Assembly (NCBI GenBank): GCA_964568975.1
Contig: CAZMSO010000004.1
Span: forward strand, 49,995 to 113,994
Reading direction: 5' to 3'
Source of the DNA: CAZADA01 sp964568975
GTDB lineage: Bacteria; Pseudomonadota; Alphaproteobacteria; Caulobacterales; Maricaulaceae
DNA: 64,000 nucleotides
Shown: positions 7,776 to 16,914 of the stretch, piece by piece
Position numbering within the stretch: the first letter of the stretch is position 1
How the letters are laid out: every line of letters begins with the position of its first letter
Made by a program: the position numbers and the translations under genes
Notes under the pieces: generated by a model
What the model was told of the DNA's origin: nothing
The model's input: the letters and a program-made list of their open reading frames with translations, nothing else
The model's database searches: none

Positions 7776-8846
7776 TCAGCAAATGCGCGGCAGCGGGTCG
7801 CCGACGAGCCAGTCCACCATGCGCCGCCCGCCGAGCGCGGTTTCCATCTGAACAAAACCGTCGGGGTCCTCCACCACCTCGCCGATGACGGCCGCCTCCG
7901 CGCCCAAGGGATGGGCCGCCATCGCCGCACGCGCGGCCTCGGCATGCTCTGGCGCGACGATGGCGATCAACTTGCCTTCATTGGCGAGGTAAAGCGGATC
8001 AACGCCGAGGATTTCGCTCGCCGCCTCCACGGTCCGGCGCACCGGGATGGCGGCTTCGCGCAACAGCGCGCCGGTTCCGCTCGCGCGGCAAATCTCGTTG
8101 ATTGCGGTCGCCAGTCCGCCGCGGGTGGGATCGCGCAGCACGCGCGCCGGCGCGGCGGCCAGCAGGGCGGCCGCAAGCTCGTGGAGCGCGGCGGTGTCGC
8201 TGCGGATCGGGGCCGACAGCGGCAACGCCTCGCGCGCGGCGAGGATTGTCACGCCATGATCGCCGATCGGCCCTGAGACAAGGATCACGTCGCCCGGGCG
8301 CGCGCGGTGGGCGGCGGGCGGCGTGGCGACCGCGTCAGGGATCGCGCCGACGCCGGTGGTGGTGATGAACACGCCGTCGCCCTTGCCGCGTTCGACGACT
8401 TTGGTGTCGCCGGCGATGATGGCGACGCCGGCGGCGCGGGCGGCGTCGGCCATGGAGTCCACGATCCGCGAGAGGTCGGCGAGGGGAAAGCCTTCCTCCA
8501 GAATGAAGCCGGCGGTGAGGTGGCGCGGCGTCGCGCCGCCCATGGCGATGTCGTTGATCGTGCCGTGGACGGACAAGCAGCCAATGTCGCCGCCGGGAAA
8601 AAACAGGGGACTCACCACATGGCCGTCCGTGGCGATCACCATGCGCGCGCTTCCCGCGAAGGCGGCGCTGTCATCGCCGGCGTCGAGGGCGGGGTTGGCG
8701 AAGGCGGGGCGGAACAGCTCTTCAAACAGCTGGGCCGACGCCTTGCCGCCGGCGCCGTGAGTGAGTTCGACGGCGCCTCTGGCGACGTCAAGTTTGCGGG
8801 CGAACAAGCGGCTCGGCGCGGCGCGCGTCGCAGGGGCCTCAGTCAT
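7776..8846 (-). CDS. hypE: [NiFe]-hydrogenase maturation protein HypE
   Basis: HypE dehydrates the carbamoyl group that HypF places on its C-terminal cysteine to thiocyanate, the source of the cyanide ligands of the NiFe site. The 356-residue product has the AIR-synthase-like fold signatures GAGGKASAQL, GDDSAAF and VHGTINDIAMGGATP, and IIAGDTKVVERGKGDG, and it ends in PLPRIC, the conserved terminal cysteine tail that carries the modification. The ATG at 8846 overlaps the hypD stop as ATGA, so translation is coupled. It is the last gene of the hup-hyp locus. The family length is about 340-350. Confidence 0.96.
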   Translation of the reverse strand: MTEAPATRAAPSRLFARKLDVARGAVELTHGAGGKASAQLFEELFRPAFANPALDAGDDSAAFAGSARMVIATDGHVVSPLFFPGGDIGCLSVHGTINDIAMGGATPRHLTAGFILEEGFPLADLSRIVDSMADAARAAGVAIIAGDTKVVERGKGDGVFITTTGVGAIPDAVATPPAAHRARPGDVILVSGPIGDHGVTILAAREALPLSAPIRSDTAALHELAAALLAAAPARVLRDPTRGGLATAINEICRASGTGALLREAAIPVRRTVEAASEILGVDPLYLANEGKLIAIVAPEHAEAARAAMAAHPLGAEAAVIGEVVEDPDGFVQMETALGGRRMVDWLVGDPLPRIC

Positions 8847-9985
8847 TCCGCGGCGACGCGTCCCGGCGCGTCCCGGAACCGGCCGTAGAGATAATAGGCC
8901 GCGCACGCGCCTTCCGGCGACACCATGCATGAGCCTAGCGGGCGCTCCGGCGTGCATCCCGTTGCGAAGACGGTGCAGTCGCGCGGCGCTTTCTCGCCCC
9001 GCAAAATCTCTGCGCACGCGCAGGCTTTGTGGTCGGGGCGCGAAACGTAGTCCATGGCGAACTTGGCTTCCGCGTCGAAGGCGGCGTAAGCGTCTGCGAG
9101 CCGCAGCGCGCTGTCGGGAATGGTCCCAAGGCCGCGCCATTCGAACGCATCACGCAGGGAAAACACCTCCGCGCACAAGGCTTGGGCCTGGGCGTTGCCG
9201 CCGGGGCGCACCGCGCGGGCGAAGGCGTTCTCCACCCGCGCGTCGCCCGCGTTGACTTGGCGCACGAGCCGCCAAATCGCCTCAAGGAGATCATTGGGTT
9301 CAAAGCCTGAAATGACGATCGGCTTCGCCCATTGTTCAGCGGCGGCCTCATAGGCCTCCGCGCCGATGATGGTGGAGACATGGCCTGGTCCGACAAAGCC
9401 TTGCACGCGCGCGCCGGTTTCCCCGGTACCGGTGGTCATGATCGCGTCGATGGCCGCGGGCGTGAGCACGTGGTTGCAGAACACGGAGAAGTTTGTGAGC
9501 CCCTTCGCCGCCGCGGCTTTGACGGCGGCGGCGGTGGGCGGCGTCGTTGTCTCAAAGCCGATGGCGAACAGCACCACCTCGCGATCGGGGTTCTCAGCGG
9601 CGAGCTCCACGGCTTGGGCGGTGGAGTAAATCATGCGCACATCCGCGCCGCGGGATTTCGCCGTGAGCAAGGTCGCCCCGTCCGTGCCCGGCACGCGCAT
9701 GAGATCGCCATAAGTGGTGAGGATCACGTCGGGCCGCGACACCGCCAGCGCGATCGCCATGTCCAGCCGCCCCACCGGCAAGACGCAGACCGGGCAGCCG
9801 GGCCCGTGGATCATGCGAATGGTGGATGGCAGCAAGTCTTCAAGCCCGAACCGGCAGAGCGCGTGGGTGTGGCCGCCGCAAAACTCCATAAAGGCGTAGT
9901 CGCGGTCGGGGTCGACCTCGGCGTGGATGCGCGCGCTCAGCGCCCGGGCGGCGGCGGGATCGCGGAATTCGTCGACATATCTCAT
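8843..9985 (-). CDS. hypD: [NiFe]-hydrogenase maturation protein HypD
   Basis: HypD is the Fe-S scaffold on which, with HypC, the Fe(CN)2CO unit is assembled. The 380-residue product carries the signature blocks MEFCGGHTHA near residue 33, IHGPGCPVCVLP, LTTYGDLMRVPG, FAIGFETTTPPTA, FSVFCNHVLTP and GFEPNDLLEA, plus C-terminal cysteines (KACACAEILRG, FATGCTPERPLGSC) that hold the [4Fe-4S] cluster. It overlaps hypC by 4 bp at its start and hypE by 4 bp at its end. Confidence 0.97.
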   Translation of the reverse strand: MRYVDEFRDPAAARALSARIHAEVDPDRDYAFMEFCGGHTHALCRFGLEDLLPSTIRMIHGPGCPVCVLPVGRLDMAIALAVSRPDVILTTYGDLMRVPGTDGATLLTAKSRGADVRMIYSTAQAVELAAENPDREVVLFAIGFETTTPPTAAAVKAAAAKGLTNFSVFCNHVLTPAAIDAIMTTGTGETGARVQGFVGPGHVSTIIGAEAYEAAAEQWAKPIVISGFEPNDLLEAIWRLVRQVNAGDARVENAFARAVRPGGNAQAQALCAEVFSLRDAFEWRGLGTIPDSALRLADAYAAFDAEAKFAMDYVSRPDHKACACAEILRGEKAPRDCTVFATGCTPERPLGSCMVSPEGACAAYYLYGRFRDAPGRVAAE

Positions 9986-10215
9986 AAGGCGGCCTCCTCA
10001 GCGACGCCGGCGGCGCCGTTTTGGGCGGCGATCTGCTCCGCCGCGAGCGCGGGGTCGACCTTCGACAGCGCATAGCCGACGTGGATGATCACGAAGTCGC
10101 CAGGCGCGACGTCCTCCAGAAACGCCAGCGAGATCGGCGCTTGGACGCCGTCCAAGTCGACGGTGGCGACGTCGCCGTCCACTGCAACCACCTGGGCGGG
10201 CAAAGCGAGACACAT
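9982..10215 (-). CDS. hypC: Hydrogenase assembly chaperone HypC
   Basis: A small OB-like protein that shuttles the Fe(CN)2CO unit between HypD and the large-subunit precursor. The 77-residue product starts MCLALPAQV; the Cys2 that follows Met removal is the essential ligand. It continues with GDFVIIHVGYALSKVD, the family's second signature. A second HypC-family protein, HupF, lies earlier in the cluster, as is usual for hup systems. It begins 48 bp after hypF and overlaps hypD by 4 bp. Confidence 0.95.
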   Translation of the reverse strand: MCLALPAQVVAVDGDVATVDLDGVQAPISLAFLEDVAPGDFVIIHVGYALSKVDPALAAEQIAAQNGAAGVAEEAAL

Positions 10216-10263
10216 GGGCCGTTCCTCCCGTGGGCGGCGTGGGCGGCGTGGGCGTCTGGGGCC

Positions 10264-12567
10264 TCAGCCGCCGGCCGCGTGTGCGGCGACCCAGGCCTGG
10301 CCAAGGCTCAGGCCGCCGTCATTGGCCGGCGCGTGGGCCGGCGTCAGCGCCTCGACGTTCCGCGCGGCGAACCCGTTGATCAACGCCTCGGCTAAGACCT
10401 TGTTCTGGAGGCAGCCGCCGGACAACGCGACACAACGCTCCAGGCCGCCGCCGATGAGGGCCGCGTTCTCAAGGGCCGCACACGCCCAATCCACGAGCGC
10501 GGCCGCCAGCGTCCCATGGAAGAGGTTCGCGCCGTCGCGCGGCGTCATGCCCGGCTCCGCCAGCGCGGCGAGCAGGGGGATGAGGTCGAGCGAGCCGTCC
10601 GCCCCGCGCCGCCACCCGCCCGCAAGCACTTGGGGCGCTGTCGCCAGCTCCTCCAGCGCCATGGGCGCTTCGCCTTCAAAGCCCGCCACCGGCTTCACGC
10701 CAAGGAGGCCGCAGGCGGCGTCGAACAGGCGGCCGGCCGAGGAGGTCAACGGCGCGTTGACTCCGCGCGCCACCATGGCGGCCAACAAGTCTGCTCCGTC
10801 ATGATCCTTAAACCGCGCGCGAATGGCGTCGCCGCGCCCGAGAGCGGCCAGCGCGGCGGCGCCCATGCGCCAGGGCTCGCGCGCGGCGTGGTCGCCGCCG
10901 GGTTGGGCGAGGGGCGCAAGGCCGCCAAGACGCGCGCACGTCGCTCCATCAACGCGCAGCAACTCGCCGCCCCAGCGTGACCGCCTGTCATCGCCCAAAC
11001 CAAAGCCGTCGAGCGCAAGGCCCAAGGTCGGCGCGGCGCGGCCGTGCTCAGCAACAACAGCGGCGATGTGGGCGTGGTGATGCTGCACCCGGGTCAGCGC
11101 CAGCCCTGTCTCTTCCGCGAAGCGCGTCGACAGAAAGTCCGGATGAAGGTCACACGCCGCGCGTTCCGGCGTCACCTCCAGAATGCCGGTCAGATGCGCA
11201 ATGGTTTCGCGGAAAAAGCCGTAGGTCGCGGCGTTGTCGAGATCGCCAATGTGTTGAGAAAGAAACGCTTCGCGCCCGCGGGTCACACACACTGTGTTTT
11301 TGAGGTGGCCGCCGACGGCCAGGATCGGCGGAACCTCCCGCGGCAAGGCGATCGGCTCCGGCGTCGCCCCGCGCGCGCGCCGCAGATAGACCGGCGCGCC
11401 ATGGATCACCCGCATCACGCTGTCGTCGCACCGCACGACAATCGCGCGGTCATGGTCGACGATGACGTCGGCGATGTCGCCGAGACGCCGGGCCGCCTCG
11501 TCATTGTCGGTCACCAGCGGCTCGCCGCCCGGATTGGCGCTGGTCGTCACGAGGGCGAGCTCCTGAGGCGCGTCGAGCCAGGCGGTTTCAGCCGGCCGGC
11601 CCGCGGCCTCGTGGAAGAGGAGATAGTGGGCGGGCGTGGAGGGCAGCATCAGGCCCACCGTCGCCAAGCCATTGGAGACAGCGGCCGCCAAGCCCGCATC
11701 AGGGCGCGCGCGTGCGATCACAATGGGCCGTGTGCGGTCGGTCAGAAGCTCGGTTTCCGCGGCGGTCAGCACAGCCAGGCTCGCGGCTGAGGCCCGGTTG
11801 GCGATCATGACGGCGAACGGCTTGGCGTCGCGGCGTTTGCGATCGCGCAGGCGGGCTACGGCGGCGGCGTTGCGCGCGTCGACGATGAGGTGAAAGCCGC
11901 CAAGGCCTTTGAACGCGATGATCGCGCCATCGCGCACATGCCCCAGAATCGCGGCGGGATCCATGGAGAGCTGGGGCCCGCACGCGGGGCAGGCGTTGGG
12001 TTGGGCGTGAAAGCGGCGGTCGGCGGGGTCGTCATACTCCCGCTGACACGCGCTGCACATGGCGAACGAGGCCATGGAGGTGCGCCCACGGTCATAGGGC
12101 ACACCCTCAGTGATTGTGTAGCGCGGCCCGCAATGGGTGCAGTTGGTGAACGCGTAGCGCCAGCGGCGGTTCGCAGGGTCGACCATATCGGCCAGGCAGG
12201 ACGGGCACGGCGCGGCGTCGGCGGGAATGCGGGTGGCGGCGCGGGCGGTCTTGGCGCTCTCGCGGATGGCGAAGCCGTCCTCGCCCGTGGGGGCGCTGGG
12301 CGTCACCTCAATGGTGTCGAGGCGCGCCAGGGGCGGCGGTTCGTGACGGAGGCGCGTTAGAAAATCGTCGACGCGTCGTCCCTCCACCTCCAGCAGGACG
12401 CCCTCGTCGTCATTGAGCACCCAGCCGGCCAGGTCGAGGGTGTGTGCGAGGGACCACACAAAGGGGCGAAAGCCGACGCCCTGCACCGCGCCGCGCACGC
12501 GCACCCGTGCGCGCTGCGCCGCGGTTGCGTCGGGCGGGGCGTCGCGCCTTAGCCCGGACACGGTCAC
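10264..12567 (-). CDS. hypF: Carbamoyltransferase HypF
   Basis: HypF makes the carbamoyl precursor of the hydrogenase cyanide ligands from carbamoyl phosphate and ATP and passes it to HypE. Domains in order: acylphosphatase-like (VRGAVQGVGFRPFVW), two zinc fingers (CPSCLADM with CTHCGPRY, CSACQREY with CPACGP), a YrdC-like domain (FKGLGGFHLIVDA) and a Kae1-like domain (HHHAHIAAVVAEHG, ALSGGCLQNKVL). The GTG at 12567 was chosen because it overlaps the hypB stop (GTGA), places the acylphosphatase domain at the N-terminus and gives 767 residues, close to the family norm. A longer frame to 12609 would overlap hypB without need. Confidence 0.95.
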   Translation of the reverse strand: MTVSGLRRDAPPDATAAQRARVRVRGAVQGVGFRPFVWSLAHTLDLAGWVLNDDEGVLLEVEGRRVDDFLTRLRHEPPPLARLDTIEVTPSAPTGEDGFAIRESAKTARAATRIPADAAPCPSCLADMVDPANRRWRYAFTNCTHCGPRYTITEGVPYDRGRTSMASFAMCSACQREYDDPADRRFHAQPNACPACGPQLSMDPAAILGHVRDGAIIAFKGLGGFHLIVDARNAAAVARLRDRKRRDAKPFAVMIANRASAASLAVLTAAETELLTDRTRPIVIARARPDAGLAAAVSNGLATVGLMLPSTPAHYLLFHEAAGRPAETAWLDAPQELALVTTSANPGGEPLVTDNDEAARRLGDIADVIVDHDRAIVVRCDDSVMRVIHGAPVYLRRARGATPEPIALPREVPPILAVGGHLKNTVCVTRGREAFLSQHIGDLDNAATYGFFRETIAHLTGILEVTPERAACDLHPDFLSTRFAEETGLALTRVQHHHAHIAAVVAEHGRAAPTLGLALDGFGLGDDRRSRWGGELLRVDGATCARLGGLAPLAQPGGDHAAREPWRMGAAALAALGRGDAIRARFKDHDGADLLAAMVARGVNAPLTSSAGRLFDAACGLLGVKPVAGFEGEAPMALEELATAPQVLAGGWRRGADGSLDLIPLLAALAEPGMTPRDGANLFHGTLAAALVDWACAALENAALIGGGLERCVALSGGCLQNKVLAEALINGFAARNVEALTPAHAPANDGGLSLGQAWVAAHAAGG

Positions 12568-13493
12568 TCGGCTGCAGCGTGGTGAGCCAGGCGCACGCCC
12601 TCCAGCCACGCGATCCAGCCGTCGAGACCCGGCGCGCCGGTCGCTGACACCTCCACCACTTCGAGCCGGGGATTGACCCGCTGGGCGTTGGCGATGAGCG
12701 CGCCCACGTCGAAGGCGAGGTGCGGCAAAAGATCGATCTTCGACACCAGCATCACGTCCGCGCTGGCGAACATTTCGGGGTATTTGAGCGGCTTGTCCTC
12801 GCCCTCCGTTACGGACGCGAGCACGGCGCGGCGCGTCTCGCCCAAATCAAAACCGGCGGGGCACACGAGATTGCCGACATTTTCGATGAACAGGAAACCG
12901 CCGGCGGGCGTGGGCAGATGATCGAGGGCTGTCGCGATCATGTCGGCGTTGAGGTGGCAGCCCTTGCCGGTGTTGACTTGGACCGCAGGGGCGCCTGTGG
13001 CGCGAATGCGGTCGGCGTCGTTGGAGGTTTGTTGATCGCCCTCAATCACCGCCACCGGCGCGCTCGGGTGCAGCGTTTTGAGCGTCTCCACCAGCAGCGT
13101 GGTTTTGCCGGAGCCTGGGCTCGACATCAGATTGATGGCGACGACGTCGTGTGCGGCCAGGCGCGCGCGGTTAGTCGCGGCCGCCTGATTGTTGGTGGCG
13201 AGGATGTCTTGTTCAATCGCGATCAGCCGGCTCTGGCTTCGCCCGGCTACATGGACGCCGGCGGGACCCGCCCCGAAATCCAGCGCGCCGTCGGCCCCGT
13301 GGGCGTGAGCGCTGTGCGAGCCGTGGTGATGGTGGTCGTGCTCGTGATGATGGTCGTGATCGTGATGGTGTTCGTGAGTGTGGGCATGGGGATGGGCATG
13401 ATCATGATGATCATGGGTGCGATCGCGGGAGGCGGCGCCCGCTTCGCCGCCGGCGTCATGGGTGGATCCGGCGCAACCGCATACAGTGCACAT
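12564..13493 (-). CDS. hypB: Nickel-binding GTPase HypB with His-rich domain
   Basis: HypB delivers nickel to the large-subunit precursor, using GTP. The 309-residue product begins MCTVCGCAG, the high-affinity CxxCGC nickel site, followed by a tract with more than 20 histidines (about residues 23-66) that can store Ni2+. The GTPase domain has the P-loop LMSSPGSGKTTLL, EGDQQT, the IENVGNLVCP metal/switch region and a KIDLLPH guanine-specificity motif. The ATG at 13493 shares a base with the hypA stop (TGATG) and leaves the CxxCGC at the N-terminus. Its 3' end overlaps hypF by 4 bp. A dedicated SlyD or HypA helper may be less needed given the storage domain, which is inference. Confidence 0.96.
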   Translation of the reverse strand: MCTVCGCAGSTHDAGGEAGAASRDRTHDHHDHAHPHAHTHEHHHDHDHHHEHDHHHHGSHSAHAHGADGALDFGAGPAGVHVAGRSQSRLIAIEQDILATNNQAAATNRARLAAHDVVAINLMSSPGSGKTTLLVETLKTLHPSAPVAVIEGDQQTSNDADRIRATGAPAVQVNTGKGCHLNADMIATALDHLPTPAGGFLFIENVGNLVCPAGFDLGETRRAVLASVTEGEDKPLKYPEMFASADVMLVSKIDLLPHLAFDVGALIANAQRVNPRLEVVEVSATGAPGLDGWIAWLEGVRLAHHAAAE

Positions 13494-13834
13494 CACACAA
13501 CCTCCAAAGCTTTGATCGTGAGCTCTTGACCGCCGGTGACGATCAGCTGATGGGAGCCGCAGTCCGGGCAGCCCTCGCCCTGGCGTGCGATCGTCACATC
13601 CGCGTCGCAGCCGAAGCACCGCGCGCGCCCTGGCGGCCGGCGAATATCCAAAGCGGCGTCCGCCGCCAAGGTGCCGCGGCTGGCGGCGTCAAACCCAAAG
13701 GCGAGGGCGTCGGCGTCGACGCAGCTCAGCGCGCCGACTTCAAGCACCACGCGTTCGACCCGCGCAAAGCCGTCGCGGGCGGCGGCGGTCTCGATCGCAG
13801 CGATCACGCTTTGGGCGAGGGCGGCTTCATGCAT
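13493..13834 (-). CDS. hypA: Hydrogenase nickel incorporation protein HypA
   Basis: HypA is the zinc-containing partner of HypB in nickel insertion. The 113-residue product starts MHEAALAQSVI; family members start MHE, and His2 helps bind nickel. Its zinc site is formed by CFGCDADV and CPDCGSHQ. The start at 13834 was set by this MHE motif; it overlaps the 3' end of hupK by 8 bp. The length is typical. Confidence 0.95.
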   Translation of the reverse strand: MHEAALAQSVIAAIETAAARDGFARVERVVLEVGALSCVDADALAFGFDAASRGTLAADAALDIRRPPGRARCFGCDADVTIARQGEGCPDCGSHQLIVTGGQELTIKALEVV

Positions 13835-14822
13835 CAAGCGTCTCCCGCGTGGGCGCGTCGGCGGCGCGGGGCGTCGGATCGATTGCGATGGCGCATGGCG
13901 CGCAGGGATCAAACGCTGCGACCAACCAGGCCAGGGCGTCCGCCGGGTCTGCGGTCGCGATCAACCGGCGCGCCCAATGCGCCAGCGGCCCTTGCGGGGC
14001 GAAATTCACGTCCGTCGGCGCTATGGCGCGCCAGGACACAATGCGCCCGGCCTCTAACGTGATCATATGGCGCACGCGGCCGCGGGCCGTCATCACCGCG
14101 CCAGCGCCGGTCACAGACGTCGCATCGACGGCGTCGCAGATCGCTGTGCTTGAGGCGGCCGCGCCCCGGCGCTTACGGTCATGGGCGGCGCAAGCGGCGT
14201 CGAGTTCGCGGCTTAGCATGCGCGCGTGGCGCGCCTGCGCGGTGAACCAAGGGCTCAGGTCGGTGGCCGTGGCCGCGGCGAACCCGCCCGGGTCGTCAAG
14301 GAGGCGGGGCGTCTCTTCGGCGGGCGAACATGCATCGCCCGGCCCGCGGAGATGGACGCCGCGCGCGTGCGCGAGGATTGGGGCGGCTTCCTCCTCGACG
14401 GCGGCGAGCGCGTGCGCCAACGCCACGCGGCCGGCGGAGTCGCCCAAGAGGAGCGCGGCGGCCCCGCCGCGCGCCGCTTTAACCGCCTCCAGACGCGCCG
14501 GCGCGCCGCGGCGCGCCGGCCAGTCGACGCCCATGCGCCAAATCGCCGCCGCCAGCGCTTCGCTCAGGACAGCGATCGCGCGCGCGGCGTCGTGCGCCGG
14601 ATCGGGCGTGAGGCCGGCTGCATCCTCAAGCGCGCGTTCGGCCGCCGCGCGGTGGGCGTGGGGACACAGCGGAAAGAGCAGAGCCGCCAGGCGCGGCGCG
14701 TCCGCCGCTGGTCGCCCCACGCCGACCGCAAGCGGGTTCAGCGGCCCCTCGCGGATGATGCTCGCGTCAAGGCGGCCATCGCTCAGGCGCGCGCGCACCG
14801 CGTATCGCCGCAGCGCCGTCAC
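13827..14822 (-). CDS. hupK: Hydrogenase accessory protein HupK (large-subunit-like)
   Basis: HupK resembles a shortened hydrogenase large subunit and is thought to act as a scaffold during Fe-cofactor transfer in aerobic uptake hydrogenase systems. The 331-residue product keeps CPHAHRAAAERAL near residue 53 (relic of the first cysteine pair), APTDVNFAPQGPLAHWARRL, and a C-terminal FDPCAPCAIAI that mimics the DPCxxC motif of the true large subunit but without the cleavable tail. It overlaps the rubredoxin-HybE fusion gene by 4 bp and hypA by 8 bp. The rest of the sequence is Ala-rich and diverged, as usual in this family. Confidence 0.85.
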   Translation of the reverse strand: MTALRRYAVRARLSDGRLDASIIREGPLNPLAVGVGRPAADAPRLAALLFPLCPHAHRAAAERALEDAAGLTPDPAHDAARAIAVLSEALAAAIWRMGVDWPARRGAPARLEAVKAARGGAAALLLGDSAGRVALAHALAAVEEEAAPILAHARGVHLRGPGDACSPAEETPRLLDDPGGFAAATATDLSPWFTAQARHARMLSRELDAACAAHDRKRRGAAASSTAICDAVDATSVTGAGAVMTARGRVRHMITLEAGRIVSWRAIAPTDVNFAPQGPLAHWARRLIATADPADALAWLVAAFDPCAPCAIAIDPTPRAADAPTRETLDA

Positions 14823-15577
14823 CGCCCGGGTCGCTCCCCGTCTGGGGCGGGACCAGCGCGGCTGGTGGTGAAGAGGAAGCGGCGGCTGACCTCGGGGCCC
14901 TTCGCGGCCTCCTCCGGTTCCGGCGCTGTAAACAGCCCATCAATCGCGGCCTCCGCCGCCAGGCGCGCGACAGCGGGATCGTCGAACTCGTCCATGGGCG
15001 AAAACAAAGAGCAGGTCTCAAACACGCCAAGACCGTCCATCCGCCCGGCCACGAAGCTGTAGACTCCAGATGGGAACGCGCATGCCCGCGTTCCGCCGAG
15101 GGGGCCAGGCGGCGGCGCGGCGCGATCCGGCGGCACAATCACCACATTCATGCACCAGGGCGTGACGGCGACGCCGACATAGGCCTCGCCCCAATGGGCG
15201 TCCTCGGCGGCGCGAAAGCCCACCATCTCCACCGCAAGGGCCGGGTTGTGGACGGGCAGGCCGATCATCGCGGCTTCCGCGGCCGCATAGGCGTCGCGCA
15301 ACGCCGCAACCCGCGTCTCAAGCGCGGTGTCGATGGCCGGCGCGTCGGGGGCTCGTCCGGGGTCTGTCCCGGGATCTTTGAGCATGAACTTATCCTTCGG
15401 CGCGTCGCAGGCCGGACAGCGCCAGTCGGCGGGCAGAGCCGTAAACGGCGTGCCAGGCGCTGCGCCGCGGGTTTCATCGCCCATCGCGGGATCATAGAGC
15501 GTCCAACACACCCCGCATTCCAACACCGCATCGACATTGAGCCGGCCCGCCGCGGAGCTTTCAAAGCCGTGGTTCAT
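14819..15577 (-). CDS. Fused rubredoxin (HupI) - HybE/HupJ hydrogenase chaperone
   Basis: One 252-residue frame joins two hup accessory proteins. Residues 1-65 are rubredoxin-like, with CGVCWTLYDP and WRCPACDAPKDKF forming the Cys4 iron site. The rest is the HybE/HupJ domain (VGFRAAEDAHWGEAYVGVAV, TPWCMNVVIVPP, ACAFPSGVYSF, FETCSLFSPMDEF), a chaperone that binds Tat-dependent small or large subunits before export. In rhizobia the two are separate genes, hupI and hupJ, in this same place. There is no frameshift or internal stop at the junction (around residue 70). It overlaps hupH and hupK by 4 bp each. Confidence 0.88.
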   Translation of the reverse strand: MNHGFESSAAGRLNVDAVLECGVCWTLYDPAMGDETRGAAPGTPFTALPADWRCPACDAPKDKFMLKDPGTDPGRAPDAPAIDTALETRVAALRDAYAAAEAAMIGLPVHNPALAVEMVGFRAAEDAHWGEAYVGVAVTPWCMNVVIVPPDRAAPPPGPLGGTRACAFPSGVYSFVAGRMDGLGVFETCSLFSPMDEFDDPAVARLAAEAAIDGLFTAPEPEEAAKGPEVSRRFLFTTSRAGPAPDGERPGR

Positions 15578-16485
15578 GGGCGCTCCTCCCCGGCGGCGGG
15601 GCCATAGGCGTCGAGGATCTCCGCCAAACGCTCGGCGCTGTCCTCAAAGTCTTCGCGCCCGGCCAGCATCGCTTCGGGGATGTCGCCCACTTCAAGAGTG
15701 TCGAGGATCACGGTCCCCATGCCATTGAGGTATTGCACCGCCCACACATGGCGCAGGCCCGTCACAATCACCCGCGCGGCGCCATAGCCGCCGGAGGTGG
15801 CGCGCGCGCCCGCTTCTCCCAGCACTTGGGCGAGGAAGGCTGTGTCTGTTTCGCTCATCGGAAAGAGGGTGAAATTGATGATGTGGTTCGGCGTTCCCGG
15901 CCGCCAGGCCGCGGCGCGGTCGCGGATCTCCGCCAGCACGCCCATGACGTTCATCGCCCCGCGCGGCGGGGTGATCGCCTCCAACGCGATGTCAGCGCGG
16001 GGCCGGGTCGCGGCGACTTCGCGCAACGCCCGCGGCGCGTCCGCGACCTCCACCCATTCTGTTTGCAGCACGCCTTCGGCGTCGCAGGCGCGTCCGATCC
16101 ACACGCCCGGCAGCACTGTTTCCGCAATCTGCGCCTCACCTTCCTCCGGCGCGCCCGGCGCGATGACGACGGAGACCTCGCCCTCGCCCAGGGCGTCGTA
16201 CAGCACGGCGCGTTCGTCCGGCGACACGCCGTCAAGGCGACGGCGCCAGGCCCGGCCCTCGCCCGCGGCGGCGCGCAAGGCGTCCGCGATTGTGGCGAGC
16301 ATGGCCTGAACCGCAGGCCCGGCCTCGGCGTCAGCGCGCACATCGCGCGATCGGAACACGCCCTCGCCGGTCGGCAGCCCCAAAAGCGACGGCTCTGCGG
16401 CGTCGGCGCCGCCAAACGGCGACAACACGCCAAGGGGTCCGTCTTGGGGCCCCTCATCCTCCCACATCAGCGGGTGTTTGCGCAT
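15574..16485 (-). CDS. hupH: Hydrogenase expression/formation protein HupH (HyaF family)
   Basis: HupH/HyaF takes part in maturation of membrane uptake hydrogenases, probably at the Fe-S small subunit. The 303-residue product shows the C-terminal family core: IINFTLFPMSETDTAFL, GYGAARVIVTGLRHVWAVQY and the stretch GTVILDTLEVGDIPE. The ATG at 16485 has a GGAGG site 6 bases upstream. It follows hupG after 36 bp and overlaps the rubredoxin-HybE gene by 4 bp. HupH proteins are required for oxygen protection during maturation in Rhizobium, which fits the oxygen-tolerant enzyme here. Confidence 0.88.
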   Translation of the reverse strand: MRKHPLMWEDEGPQDGPLGVLSPFGGADAAEPSLLGLPTGEGVFRSRDVRADAEAGPAVQAMLATIADALRAAAGEGRAWRRRLDGVSPDERAVLYDALGEGEVSVVIAPGAPEEGEAQIAETVLPGVWIGRACDAEGVLQTEWVEVADAPRALREVAATRPRADIALEAITPPRGAMNVMGVLAEIRDRAAAWRPGTPNHIINFTLFPMSETDTAFLAQVLGEAGARATSGGYGAARVIVTGLRHVWAVQYLNGMGTVILDTLEVGDIPEAMLAGREDFEDSAERLAEILDAYGPAAGEERP

Positions 16486-16521
16486 GGCGAACCTCCGGTT
16501 GTTCCTGTCGCGACGTCGCCC

Positions 16522-16914
16522 CTAGGCCGGCGCGCCGCAGCCGGCGCGCTCGAACAAGGCCGGCAGCTTCTCCGCGTAAACGGACCAATCTTGGATTTTG
16601 GGGATCACTTCGAGCCGCTCGGTTCCCGCAAAAAAGACCAGGCTCGGCGTCGCGAACACGCCATGGGCCTCCATCAGCGCCGATTCGTCAGCGCGCTCGA
16701 CCATGGCCGCGCGCAGGCGTTCTGGATGCTGACGCAAGACTTCGCGCAGCACGACGGCGACATCCGCTGTTTCAAGCTTTTTCTCGGGATCGCCCGTGAA
16801 GAACAGGACAGTCAGCCGTCCCGACCCTGCCGTGAGAAACGCTTCGACCGTTGCAGCGCTCACGCGCGCAACGCCTTCATGGTCGGCCAGCGCGTCCAGC
16901 AGGGCGTGGCTCAT
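16522..16914 (-). CDS. hupG: Hydrogenase accessory protein HupG (HyaE family, thioredoxin-like)
   Basis: HupG/HyaE proteins have a thioredoxin fold without the CxxC active site and act as chaperones for the Tat-exported small subunit. The 130-residue product contains TVLFFTGDPEKKLETADVAV in place of the redox motif, then ATPSLVFFAGTERLEVIPK, including the cis-Pro region (TPSL) of thioredoxins, and DWSVYAEKLP. No CxxC is present, as expected. It overlaps the hupF stop by 4 bp. Confidence 0.87.
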   Translation of the reverse strand: MSHALLDALADHEGVARVSAATVEAFLTAGSGRLTVLFFTGDPEKKLETADVAVVLREVLRQHPERLRAAMVERADESALMEAHGVFATPSLVFFAGTERLEVIPKIQDWSVYAEKLPALFERAGCGAPA

